From Myxococcales bacterium (GTDB taxonomy: Bacteria > Myxococcota_A > UBA9160 > JALSIO01): a DNA stretch of 15,197 nt. Made by a program: the position numbers and the translations under genes. The stretch is taken from NCBI GenBank assembly GCA_026989995.1, contig JALSIO010000536.1, positions 1 to 15,197 on the forward strand, read 5' to 3'. This document shows, piece by piece, positions 1 through 9,100 of this stretch (position 1 is the stretch's first letter; every line of letters begins with the position of its first letter). The notes below the pieces were generated by a model that made no database searches, was not told where the DNA came from, and saw nothing but the letters and a program-made list of their open reading frames with translations.

Positions 1-186
1 CGGGTCCAGCCCGCCGATGAAGGCGGGGTGGCCCGCCCTCGGGTCGCGGGCGAGGTGCATCGCGATGGCACCGGCGCGGCACCGGTCGCCGTGGGCCGCC
101 TCGACGTCGTCGAGGTCGCGGCTGAGGCCAGGGTGCGGGCGCCGCCCGCACGTCGACGACCGGACGCGCTCCCGCCCTGGCCCCAC
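1..186 (-). CDS. Probable 5' end of an unrecognised gene, cut by the left window edge
   Basis: The minus strand is open from a GTG at 186-184 to the window edge (62 codons). In the 40 codons nearest the edge, all but one third position is G or C. The residues are balanced (short samples: RDLDDVEAAHGDRC, AGHPAFIGGLDP), whereas the competing plus frames are rich in Arg and Pro or have poorer third positions. GGGAGG at 192-197, five bases before the GTG, supports this start. The first 22 residues are Arg/Gly/Pro-rich and less convincing, so the in-frame ATG at 60 is an alternative start, though it lacks an SD. I do not recognise the family and see no signal peptide or motif. The gene would lie downstream of the metalloprotease on the same strand, about 135 bp after its stop. 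It could also be a chance open frame in GC-rich DNA. Confidence 0.35.
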   Translation of the reverse strand, partial: MGPGRERVRSSTCGRRPHPGLSRDLDDVEAAHGDRCRAGAIAMHLARDPRAGHPAFIGGLDP

Positions 187-191
187 CCGTG

Positions 192-197
192 CCTCCC
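192..197 (-). promoter_or_regulatory. Shine-Dalgarno sequence deciding the GTG start at 186
   Basis: Read on the minus strand this is GGGAGG, followed by five bases and then GTG. The spacing matches that of the SD of the neighbouring metalloprotease (GGAGG, five bases, ATG). It is the main reason for choosing GTG-186 over ATG-60 for the edge gene. Confidence 0.3.
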
Positions 198-277
198 GCA
201 CCCCAGGCCGTGCCCCGCGGCGCCCGAGGCCGATCGGACCTCGTCTCGGTGGGGTCTCCGACGCGCTCCCCTCCCCT

Positions 278-296
278 GCGCCCGCGCACCGGGCGC
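278..296 (-). terminator. Perfect 7-bp inverted repeat after the metalloprotease stop; possible terminator hairpin
   Basis: GCGCCCG (278-284) and CGGGCGC (290-296) are exact reverse complements separated by five bases. They can form an all-G/C hairpin beginning about 26 bases after the protease stop codon. No run of U follows in the minus-strand transcript; the next bases are purine-rich. It is therefore not a classical intrinsic terminator and could be a U-less one, an RNA-stabilising 3' hairpin, or chance in GC-rich DNA. The rest of 187-321 shows nothing else I can support. Confidence 0.3.
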
Positions 297-321
297 CGCG
301 CACGGTTTCGGGGCGGGCGCG

Positions 322-2944
322 CTACTCCGAGAGGCCGGGTCCCGGTGTGGTTCCGATGGCCGGCCGGAAGCACCCGAAGAAGTCGGCCGGCCCCACCACG
401 CCGTCCCGGTCGCAGTCCGCGGCGCGGCAGGCGGGATCCGCGTCGGGGTCGGTGCCGATGCAGGGCCGGAAACCGGCGAAGAAGTCCGCTGCCCCGATGG
501 TGCCGTCGTTGTCGAAGTCGAGGTCGCAGGCGTCCCCGTAGTGCTGGACGCCGGGCATCGAGGTGTCGTCGTCCCGGCCCCGGTCGGCGTCCGCCTGGCT
601 CGGATTGGGAACGGTCGGACAGTTGTCCTGGCCGAGAAGGATGCCGTCGCCGTCGGCATCGCTGCCCTGCACCGCGACCCGGGCACGCGCCACGTCCTGG
701 ACCCAGGGGTTCTGTCCGGACGTGGCGAGAAGCGAGATCTCGTCGAACTCTCCGGCGACGGCATCGCCCGGCACGTCGACGCGAACGGGGAGCACGGCTT
801 CGGCGCCGGGGGCGAGCTCGACGGAGTCCGGCACACCCTCCGCAGCGGCCCAGCCCGCGCTGGAGCTGAGCTCAAGTCGTGCGGTGTCCGCGAGGTCCCC
901 CGCATGGGTGATCCGGAAGACGAGCTCGACACCCGATCCGGGTACGAGCTCGAGGGGAGGCGGGGCTTCGACGGAGAAGGCGTAGTCGGTCGGAAGGACG
1001 GCGTTCTCCTCCTCGGTGAGCTCGTCCGCCAAGGTCTCCTCGACATCCGGACCGGTCTCCCCGAAGGCCCGGCCGACGGAGCCTCCCGCGAAACGGATCT
1101 GGCTCCAGTCCTCCTGGGTGCCGAGCCTCGTGGTGCGGTCGAATAGCTCGCCGCTCTTGTTGGCGTTGACCGACACCGGGTCGGGATCGATGACGCCGTC
1201 GCAGTTCCAGTCCAGGGGGCCGAAGGCGCTGTTCGTGACCCGCGCACCCGCGGAACAGAACCACCGGGTGCCGTACCCGGTGAGGCCCGCAGCACCGGGG
1301 ATCCCGTTCATCTCATCGAGCGTGTCCTCGTCCAGGATCCCGAGGTCGGCGATCGAGTAGTCCAGGATGCCGTCGAGTCCCGCGACGCGCAGGCCCCGAG
1401 TCTGGAAGCTGTAGTTCATCACGCTCAGGTAGTTGGGCTTGTACTGCTCGTCATCGGCCCCGCCGTGCCGGAGTCCGAGGGTGTGGCCGAGCTCGTGCAT
1501 GAAGGTCCCGGCCTGCTGGAGCACGGTTCCGCCGCGGGTCCGCCACCGGCCGAGACTCACGATCAGGTTGCTGCCCGGAATGCCTTGGGCGATACCGCTC
1601 GTCGTGCCCTCCGTCCCGAGGCCATGCGCGAACACGGCGTAGCGGAAGATGGGGTGCCTGGCGCGAGGGAAATGGGCCTTCCGAATCGCGTTGAACTGGG
1701 CCCATCGGTAGCCGCCGAGGATCCAGGTGCCGAGCCCCTCCCGGTGCGGAAGCGCGTTGGACTCGCTTCGGTCGCCCCAGGTCGCTCCCGTGGTCCGGTC
1801 CATCACGCTCTTCGGCCCGGCATCGATGTGGAGGTGGATGCCGGTGCGGCCGTCGGGATTGTCGACGGGTGCGAGCTCGAAGCTGCGGGCGACGCGGCTC
1901 AGGGCCAGCGGATCCGGGGCGTCCGAGTGGGCGGTGACCGGATCGGTGTCGAGCATGGAGTCCACCTCGACGAAGAGGTCCTTGTGCAGGGGATCGGCCC
2001 CCATCTCGAAGAGCTCGACCTCGGGCCGGCCATCCGCATCGACGTCGACGCCCGCGATCTCGGTGCAGTCCGGGAGCGCGTCTTCGTCGGTATCTCCCTC
2101 CGTCACGGCCCCGGAGTGAAGGTGCACGACCCGCGTGCCGGGCACCGCGCTGCACAGCGTCCAGCGGATCGCGACATCCACGAGCTTCGGCGTCCCCGGC
2201 ACCTGCTGGGCCGCCTGTCCCCAGTGCTGGAGCTTGAGGGTGAGGGGCTGGCCCAGCGGGACCGGACGGGTCGTGAAGGTCGTCTGTTCCTCGAGGTCGG
2301 GGGGAGTCGGCGTCAAGCACGCTCGCCTGGAGGAAGGTGGTCGTCCGCCCCGCAACCTTCGCGTACAGCGTGGCCGCGGCCGCGACATAGAAGAGGGAGG
2401 CACTTCCGTCGTCGTTGCGGAGGCTTCCGCGAATCCGGGCGTAGAGGGTGAGCGGGATGCGGTCTTCGGCGCCGAGGCCGGAGTCCCCCGGCTCCACCTG
2501 GACGAGATCGACCACGTCCATGTCCCCGTCGGCCTGCTGTCCGCCGCCCGCGGGTGCGCCGTCGAGGTCGAGGCGGAGGTGGGTTCGCCACCATCGGGCA
2601 CCGGGATTCCCGTTCTCCGCGGGGGGGGCCGTCCCGGCGGTGACCTCGGCGCGGGTCCCCACCACCTGGGCGCTCCGGGAGTCTCCTTCGGGGGCACAGA
2701 AGGCCGAGGCCGGGCAGCCTCCGCTCGCGCAGTGACCCCTCGCGTTGCAGGCGTCCGACGACCATGCGGTGGCGGCGTCGTTCTCCACGTACGCGTAGAG
2801 GCGCGGCCCCCAGGGTTGGTGGGTCGCACCCGCGGGTGCAGCCGCCAGAACCCCGATGGGCAGAAGCCAGAGCGGCGTCGCCCTGCGGGCGCGGCCCTGG
2901 AGAGGGCTTGGCCGGTTCCGCGCCATAGACAAGTTTGGGCGCAT
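322..2944 (-). CDS. Secreted metzincin-type zinc metalloprotease with TSP3 and paired EF-hand tail (frameshifted)
   Basis: Exported zinc endopeptidase of about 873 residues once the frameshift at 2299-2304 is bridged. The start is ATG-2944, because GGAGG lies five bases upstream; the in-frame ATG-2926 has no SD. Residues 1-40 form a signal peptide (Arg-rich n-region, hydrophobic 25-36, probable cleavage after APAGA). Residues 41 to about 260 are beta-rich and unassigned. An acidic DTDEDALPD-type stretch leads into the catalytic domain. HELGHTLGLRH at about 483-493 supplies three zinc-binding His and the catalytic Glu, and VMNY with Met509 is the likely Met-turn; together they define a metzincin. 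About 655-755 is a beta-sandwich-like segment. About 762-806 is a TSP3-like calcium repeat (DADGDGI, DNCPTVPNP). 807-873 holds two EF-hand/dockerin-like repeats ending at TAG 322-324. The substrate is unknown. It is divergent from the giant gene, which carries the same tail module. As sequenced, the frame is broken in a C6 run, so the protein is made only if this is a sequencing error or ribosomes shift. The exact peptidase family is not assigned. Confidence 0.88.
325..525 (-). other. C-terminal paired EF-hand / dockerin-like module of the metalloprotease
   Basis: Two calcium-loop repeats, DFDNDGTIGAADFF and DCDRDGVVGPADFF, each followed by a [GC]FRP-x-[IL]-G element. They are joined by a linker with a PAC-x-AAD motif and end in PGPGLSE. 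The loops have the D-x-[DN]-x-D-G spacing of EF-hand/dockerin type I repeats. The cysteines in FRPC and PAC could form a disulphide in the exported protein. The same module, with identical spacing, lies inside the neighbouring giant protein. Confidence 0.75.
1417..1497 (-). other. Zinc-binding HEXXHXXGXXH motif and Met-turn of the metalloprotease
   Basis: HELGHTLGLRH is encoded at 1497-1465 and the Met of SVMNYSF at 1419-1417, sixteen residues after the third His. This pairing of an extended zinc motif with a downstream Met-turn is diagnostic of metzincin metallopeptidases. All catalytic residues are intact, and they lie on the 3' side of the frameshift. Confidence 0.88.
2299..2304 (-). other. 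Frameshift site: C6 run splitting the metalloprotease frame
   Basis: In the sense direction the text reads GAC TCC CCC CGA, and the frame from the start codon then turns into Arg/Pro/Gly-rich nonsense. Removing one C gives GAC TCC CCC GAC CTC GAG, which joins LQASVLDADSP directly to DLEEQTTFTTRP with no residue to spare. Protein-like composition ends in one frame exactly where it begins in the other, so the break is placed to within a few codons. A homopolymer indel in sequencing or assembly is the simplest cause. A true mutation or +1 ribosomal slippage at CCC-C is possible. Confidence 0.85.
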
Positions 2945-2949
2945 CCAGG

Positions 2950-2954
2950 CCTCC
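2950..2954 (-). promoter_or_regulatory. Shine-Dalgarno sequence deciding the metalloprotease start
   Basis: On the minus strand GGAGG lies five bases before ATG-2944. The alternative ATG at 2926 has AACTTGTCT upstream and no SD, so 2944 is preferred. It adds six residues (MRPNLS) ahead of the signal peptide. Confidence 0.6.
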
Positions 2955-3044
2955 GAGTCAAGCGCGGCGGCTGCCCCGGACACGGACGGCCCCCCCCTCA
3001 CAGAGCGGGCCAACTGCCCGGGGGGACACGACAGCTCCCCACCA

Positions 3045-3062
3045 GTAACGGACCGGTAACGG
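3045..3062. promoter_or_regulatory. GTAACGG direct repeat, 11-bp period; possible operator
   Basis: GTAACGG occurs at 3045-3051 and again at 3056-3062, so the two copies sit about one helical turn apart on the same DNA face. They lie roughly 70-90 bp upstream of the giant gene's start codon. Such spacing is typical of tandem regulator sites, but seven-base repeats can arise by chance and no regulator is identified. Confidence 0.2.
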
Positions 3063-3123
3063 CCCTCCTCTACAAGGAGTTCCACGGCGCCCGGACTCCC
3101 GGCCTTCCCGGGGGGCGGCCCGC

Positions 3124-3129
3124 AGGAGG
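3124..3129 (+). promoter_or_regulatory. Shine-Dalgarno sequence of the giant gene
   Basis: AGGAGG, part of the longer AGGAGGTGG, lies four bases before ATG-3134. It closely matches the 16S rRNA anti-SD sequence. It fixes the start, which is followed at once by a signal-peptide-like segment. The frame is open further upstream, but no better start is seen there. Confidence 0.7.
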
Positions 3130-3133
3130 TGGC

Positions 3134-6100
3134 ATGCAGATCGACGCCCGTGGCATCCCTGTCGAATGCCGCCGGCCCGGGCGCGCGGCGCTCCCGCTCG
3201 TGGCCCTCCTGCTGCTGGCCGCCGTGGATCCGCGTTGTGGCATCGCCCCGATCCCCGCGGAGATCGAGCTGCGCCTGACCGGCGGCACCGTGCTGCTGGC
3301 CTGGCCGGGGCCCGAGGGCGTCGAGGTGGCGTCCCACCCCCTCTCGGTGCGTACCGCGGAGGGCGTGCGCACCGTCCGGGCGGAAGACGGCTTCGGACTC
3401 CTCCTGCGCGTGTACCCCGATGCCTCCGACCCCTCCCTGGCCCCGGCCCCCTTCCGGGTGTGCCGGGACGCCTCGGGAGGCGAGCGTCCCTGCGCATCCG
3501 ACGAGCCTTCCCTCGGTCCCGCGGCACAGCCCGACGGAGTGCTGCGCGTGGAGGTTGCGGAGGTGCGGCTGCCGGAGGCCGTCGCCCTCGACGACGCCGG
3601 CCACGCCTTCCGCTTCGCCGCGCTCTGCGGAGCCGCTCCCGGCGATCCCCTTCCGGCCGGCGAGGAGGCCGTCTGCACCGGGGCCTACGAGGATGCGGGC
3701 TTCGGCGTCTTCGGCGAGGACGTGGTCAGCCTCCCGGGGCCGACCGGCTGGCCTGTCTCCGTGCTGCGCGTGGTCGGCGACGAGGCCGAGCGGGGGGCGT
3801 TGCGGCTGCGCCTTGCGGCGCTGCTCGAGTCGCCCGAGGGTCACGCCCTCCTGCTGCCCTTCGAACTCACCACCGGTGCGGCCCAGGCCTCGGCGCGCCT
3901 CGCCGGCGAGCCGTTCCGGTTTCCGGAGCAGCTCGGCGACCTCCTCGGAGCGCGACTCTCGCCCGAGGACGGCTCGCTGGTTCTGGTGGGCGCCGTGGGC
4001 ACCCCCGACGACGCGAGCGGCCCGCTCGCGGGCCGCATCGTGGCGCTGCGCCTGGAGACCCGCCTGGCGGCGCCTGGGCCCGGGAAGGGGGCCCTGGCCC
4101 GACTCCGGGCGCTTCTCCCCGACCGCGACGCGGACGGCACGCCGGATGCGGTGGATCCGGACGACGACGGCGACGGCCTGCTGGACGACGACGACCGGTA
4201 CGGCGAGCGCGATCCGCTCGGCTTCGCGGTGGGCGACGCGGTCTGCGTGGAGAGCGCCAGCGACCCCGGCGAATGCCTGGGCGCCAACCACGAGCTGGCC
4301 GCGGGCCGGGGCGCTGCCGACGGCGACGCCGATGGGGACGGCATCGACGACTTCTTCGACAACTGCACCGCCGAGCCGAACCCCGACCAGCGCGATACCG
4401 ACGCCGACGGCCTCGGGGACCTCTGCGATCCCGACCTGGATGGCGACGGCCTGGTGGGGCCCAGCGACTTCTTCGGCTTCTTCCGCCCCTGTCTCGGTGC
4501 CCGGCGTTCGACGCGGCCCGCCTGTGCCGCCGCCGACCTGGACGGCGACGGCCTGGTGGGGGTCGCCGACTTCTTCCGCGTCTTCCGCCCGCGCCTCGGG
4601 CTGCCTCCCGGACCCGCCGGGCCCGGTGCCGAGGCCGGCACGCCCCTCGACCCCGAGGGCTTCGTGCCCATCGACGCGAATGGCCAGCCCCTCGAGGGGG
4701 GCGTGGTGCGCGTGGGCTCGGACGGCAGCCTGCCGCCCTTCGAGCTCCGGCCCGGCGGGCGGAGCCCGCTGGGCATCGGGCAGGGACTCGGCATCCGCTT
4801 CCCCGCTGGCGGCCGCCGGGTGGAGCTCCCGGATGGCGCGGTGATCGAGTTCAGCGAGGCCACGGCCGACTTCGGCCCGGAGTCGCCCCTTTCCCTGGAT
4901 CCGCCGCTGTCGGTGAGCGGCGGCACCCACCAGCTCCCGGCCGAGGGCCCCCTCTCGGTGGAGGATCTGATGGCGGCCTTCGGGATCGACCCGAACCAGG
5001 GCATCCCGGTGACCCTCTACGGCACCCACAGCCTGCGCTGGGTGGGCGGACGCCTCGAAGGCGGTGTCCTGCGCGAACCGGCCTTCCTCCCCGACACCTC
5101 GGCCCTGCCCCTCCCGTTCCCCGGCGGAGGCGGCGGAGGCCAGGGCGGGCTCGGGGGGGGCGCGCTCGGCCAGGGCGGCGTCGGCTCCGACCTCGAGCTC
5201 GAAGACGGGCTGCGGCTGGCCTTCCACGGCAGCACCCCGGTGCCCGATGGCAGCACCACCCCGCCGCTCCTCTCGGTTCCACCGACGCAGCCCCTGGTCC
5301 TCACCCTGAGGCCCGACGGCAGCCTCGGTCTCGAGGGCCGGGTCGACCTGGCCTTTCCGGGCGGTCCCCGCTTCCGGGCCGACCTCACCCTGGACGGACC
5401 CTTCTACGAGCTGGCGTTCTACGCCGAGAACCTCCAGGTCCCGTTGCTCGACGCGCTGGCCACCGTGCTTCCGGCGGGCGCCGCGGGGTGCGTGCCGGCG
5501 GGTGGGGAGGCGGGGGCACTCGATGGCGCCACCCGCTGTCTCGAGCACTTCGCCGCGGCCTACGAGAACTTCACCGCCTCGGTGGTGGGGGCGACGCCGG
5601 CGGATGCGGTGCCGGCGGGTGGTTCCGGAGCCTCCGGGAGCTCGCCGACGCTCCCGAGCCGTGCGTCCCTCCTCGAGCGGGTGAACCTCGCCACCGCCGC
5701 CCTCGACGCCTGGGGTCACGCCGCCTTCGCCGATGCGGGCGCCGGCTTCTCCCTCGCCGACGTGCGCGACGTGGTCGAGCAGGCCGGGCGGGCCGCCGAG
5801 GCCTCCCGGGACCTGGCCCAGGTGGGCGCCTACCACCGCGCCCTGGTCCGCGCCCGGGCCGCTGTGGCGGAGGCCGCGGCCAGTGCCGGTCCGGCGGACC
5901 GGGCGGCCCTCGCCGAAGCGCTCCAGCGGGTCCGCCGGGTGGCCCTGCAGCGCGCCGACGACCCCGCGGCCGCCCGCAGCGCGGCCTCGGTCCGCGAGGC
6001 CCTCGAGCGCCTGGTCGAGGCCGACGAGCTGGCCGTCGAGGCCGGGCTCGACCCCCAGGAGACCGGCCACCTGGACGTGGCCGAGGCCTTCCGGCGCCTG

Positions 6101-9100
6101 CTCCGCCGCTTCCTCGGGGGCCACCTGCAGGACCTCGGCGTGGAGTCCGGCGTCTTTCTGCCCGAGGACAACCCGATCGCCGCGGCCCTCAACCGCTTCC
6201 AGGCCCGGGCGGCGCTCGAGACCCTGCTGGAGCTCGATCGGGCCCACCGCTCGCTCTCCACCGGGGGCGAGGGACTCCTGGCCGGCGGTCCGGCCGGCCT
6301 CCCGGTGGCGGAGGCGGCCACCCAGATGCTGCTGCGCTGGCGCGACCTGACGTTCCAGCGTGCGGTCGACGCTCGGCAGGCCTCCGACGCCGTCGCCTTC
6401 TTCGTCGCGCTCCGCGACTTCATGGAGGTCGATCGGGCCGCCGCCTCCCTGCTGGCAACCGGCTCCCTGCCCCCCGCGGTGCAGCAGCGCCTGGTCTGCT
6501 TCGACGGCGATCCCGAGTCCTTCGACCTGCCGTGCGCCCTGGGCCTGATCGGCGTCGACCTCGCCACCCTCGTCGGGAACGAGCTCGATCGACCCGGCGG
6601 CGAGCGGTCTCTCGAGAGCCTGACCGCCGAGCTCCGGACGCGGCTCGACGTGGTGCGCCGCTTCCCCGACGACTTCGGCGCCATCCAGCCCCTGGCGCTG
6701 GCCGACCACGACCGGATCCAGCAGATCCTCGACCTCGAGATGGCGGCCCTCCCGCAGATCGAGGACCCCGAGCGGCTGCTGGTGCTGCTGGAGGCGGGCA
6801 CCGCCAGCGAGGAGCTCGCGGAGATCCACGGACTCACCGAGAACGAGGACTGGGAGGGGATTCGCCTTCCGCTGGTCGTGGCGCGGCTCGGTGCGGTGGC
6901 CGAGGCCAGCCGCGACTGGACGTCCCTCCTGCGGGCCGCCCGCTATCTGCTCTCGGAGGCACACCGTTTCGCGGAGGCGGGCGCCCAGGTGCGGCGCCGG
7001 AGCTACCTCGTCCACACCGGAGACCTGCTGCAGCGCGCGCGGAACGTGTCCTTCGCGCTCTGGCTCCTCGAGGGCGAGCGCCGCGAGCAGGGGAGCGCTG
7101 GTACGGGCGGGGCCCCCGCAGGCGGTGGGGGCGGCCAGGGCCCGGGCGATCGCCTCTACGAAGGACCGGAGCTCCTTCTCCCGGGAAACCTGGTGGTCGA
7201 GCGCGTCGCCGGCTCGCTCTCCTACCACCGCGATCGAAGGTACCTGGCCGGGACCCTGAGCGGACGTCTCTCGCTCCCCGGCTTCGGGGCCACTCTCGAG
7301 CTGGTGGGCGGATCGTTCGACTCCGGTGGCGCCTTCGCGCTCCAGGCCCACGGAAGCGTGCAGCTGCCCCCCGGCGGGAGCGCCGCCACGCTGTCGATCA
7401 CGCCCCGGCGCCCGCTCCAGGTGCGCTTCCGCCCGCCCGACGATCTCGCCCTCGCGGGCAGCGCCCGCGTCCAGCTCGACAGCGGCCTGTTCTTCGAGGC
7501 CTTCCTGGTGCTGGACGACCCGCTCTACGGGTTCGGCATGGAAGCGGGCGGGCTCCGCCTCGACCTCGCCGACGCGCTTCGGATCTACGTTCCCGAGCTC
7601 CCGGACGGCGAGGTCTTCACGGCCGCCGTGGCCACCTCCCTCGCGGACGCCCTCTCCACGCTCAACGCGACCTACGAGGGCCTGGCGGCGGTGGCGGAGC
7701 GCCCCCTCGTCGGCGATCCCGGAAGCCCGCCGGCCTTCCGCGATCTCCAGCTGACCGTCCCCACGGACGGGGTCGAGGCCTGGGCCAATACCCTGCTGGC
7801 CGACGCGGCCCGGGGGGTGAGCCGCAGCTATGCGTCCCTCCGCGAGCCCCTCCGCGAATCACTGCGGGCGCTCGCCGGGAGCGTGAGGGAGCTCCGCTCC
7901 CAGCTCACCGACCTCGAGACCCTCGCCAGGACGCTCGGGGCGCTCGAGCGCGCGGCGGCGGCTGCGGACGCCCTCGACCCCGAGGTCCTCGACATGGCCG
8001 AGCTCGAGGCTGCGGTGGAGGCGACCTGCGACGCGGCGAAGGACCTGCTCGCCAGCCCGGGCTCGAGCTCCAGCCTCCGCCGGGGGCGCCGGGTCTTCGA
8101 CCTCGCCACGCGATGCGTGGCCGCCACCGTGCAGGTGCGCGGGCCGGACGCCGACGACGTCACGCCCCAGCTCCCCGCCTTCCTGGAGTCCGTCCGCCAG
8201 GGGGAGTTCCGGAACCTGGGTTTCGATCCCCAGACCGGCGAGGTGTCCGACCCCGCGATCCTCGACGGCCAGAACCTCCTGCGCCTCCGGCAGAGCTTCG
8301 AGACCGTGCAGGAGATCACCGCCACCGCGGCCGCCGCGGGGGTCGGCGCCGATCTCGTGACCCCCTACCGGACCGCGCTCGGCCACCTCTTCGTGCGCAT
8401 CCGGGCCCAGGCCCTGGCGGAGCTGCGGGAGCTCTTCCAGCAGCGGCCCCAGCTCCACCGCCGGCGCCAGGACCTCATCGACCTGCTGATGGAACTGGCC
8501 ATCACAGCCGAAGCGGGGTACTTCGAGTATCCGCCCCAGGTCGAGCTCTTCGATGGCTCGTTCGCCGCCCACACCCCCACGGAGGACTTCGCCTACCTGG
8601 CCGGTGAACTGTCCCTTCCCTCCATCGCCCAGATTCCGAGACAGGAGAAGCTGCGGGAGATGCGGGAGCCGGGCTACCGGTTCTACACCCGGCTCGTGCG
8701 CACCCTCGACCGGGCGGGACAGGATCTCGACGCGGCCACCAGCACCCAGCTCGATGCCCTCGCCGACGAGCTCCTGGACGAGCTCGAGGACTTCGCGACC
8801 CAGCCCTGGCCCGCGGGCGTGGTGCGGGACGCGAACGCGGCCCTGGGCCTTCTGCTCGACGTCGCCACCTGGCTCGAGTACCGCGACCTCCCGGGCCTCG
8901 CTCGCATCCCCGACGTCGTCCTCCCCGAGCTCACGGTCCGGCTCGTCGGCAGCGCGGAGGCCCAGCGGGCCTGGTGGCTGCTCCAGAGGTACACCGAGCT
9001 TCTGCTGGAGGGTGCGGCGGCGAAGGTCGAAGGATCCACGACGGTGCTCGAATCCGCACTGCTCGCTGCCTCGGCCGATGCCTTGCGCGGCGCCGGGCGG

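Larger units (their letters stand above)
2945..3133. promoter_or_regulatory. Divergent intergenic region between the metalloprotease and giant-protein genes
   Basis: These 189 bp separate two divergent start codons, so they should carry both promoters. It ends with AGGAGG on the plus side and begins with GGAGG (minus strand) on the other. I could not recognise convincing -35/-10 pairs on either strand, and the region is GC-rich with a C7 run at 2991-2997. The only ordered signal I see is a short direct repeat at 3045-3062, listed separately. Confidence 0.5.

Noticed and set aside
28..1146. A 372-codon plus-strand frame over the left end and the protease tail
   Set aside because: It overlaps the EF-hand-coding part of the protease on the opposite strand, has poorer third-position G/C, and gives a product without recognisable features.
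2945..3133. Canonical -35/-10 promoter boxes
   Set aside because: A TTGAC on the minus strand sits immediately next to the SD, too close to the start to serve as a -35 box. No other paired hexamers with sensible spacing were seen.
3134..3247. A lipoprotein signal in the giant protein (Cys35)
   Set aside because: The residues before Cys35 are VDPR, with Asp, Pro and Arg where a lipobox needs small or aliphatic residues. An ordinary Sec signal is more likely.
3166..8607. A 1,813-codon open frame on the plus strand, offset from the giant gene
   Set aside because: The product is extremely rich in Arg, Gly and Pro, typical of the shifted frame of a GC-rich gene. It has no motif and overlaps a well-supported frame.
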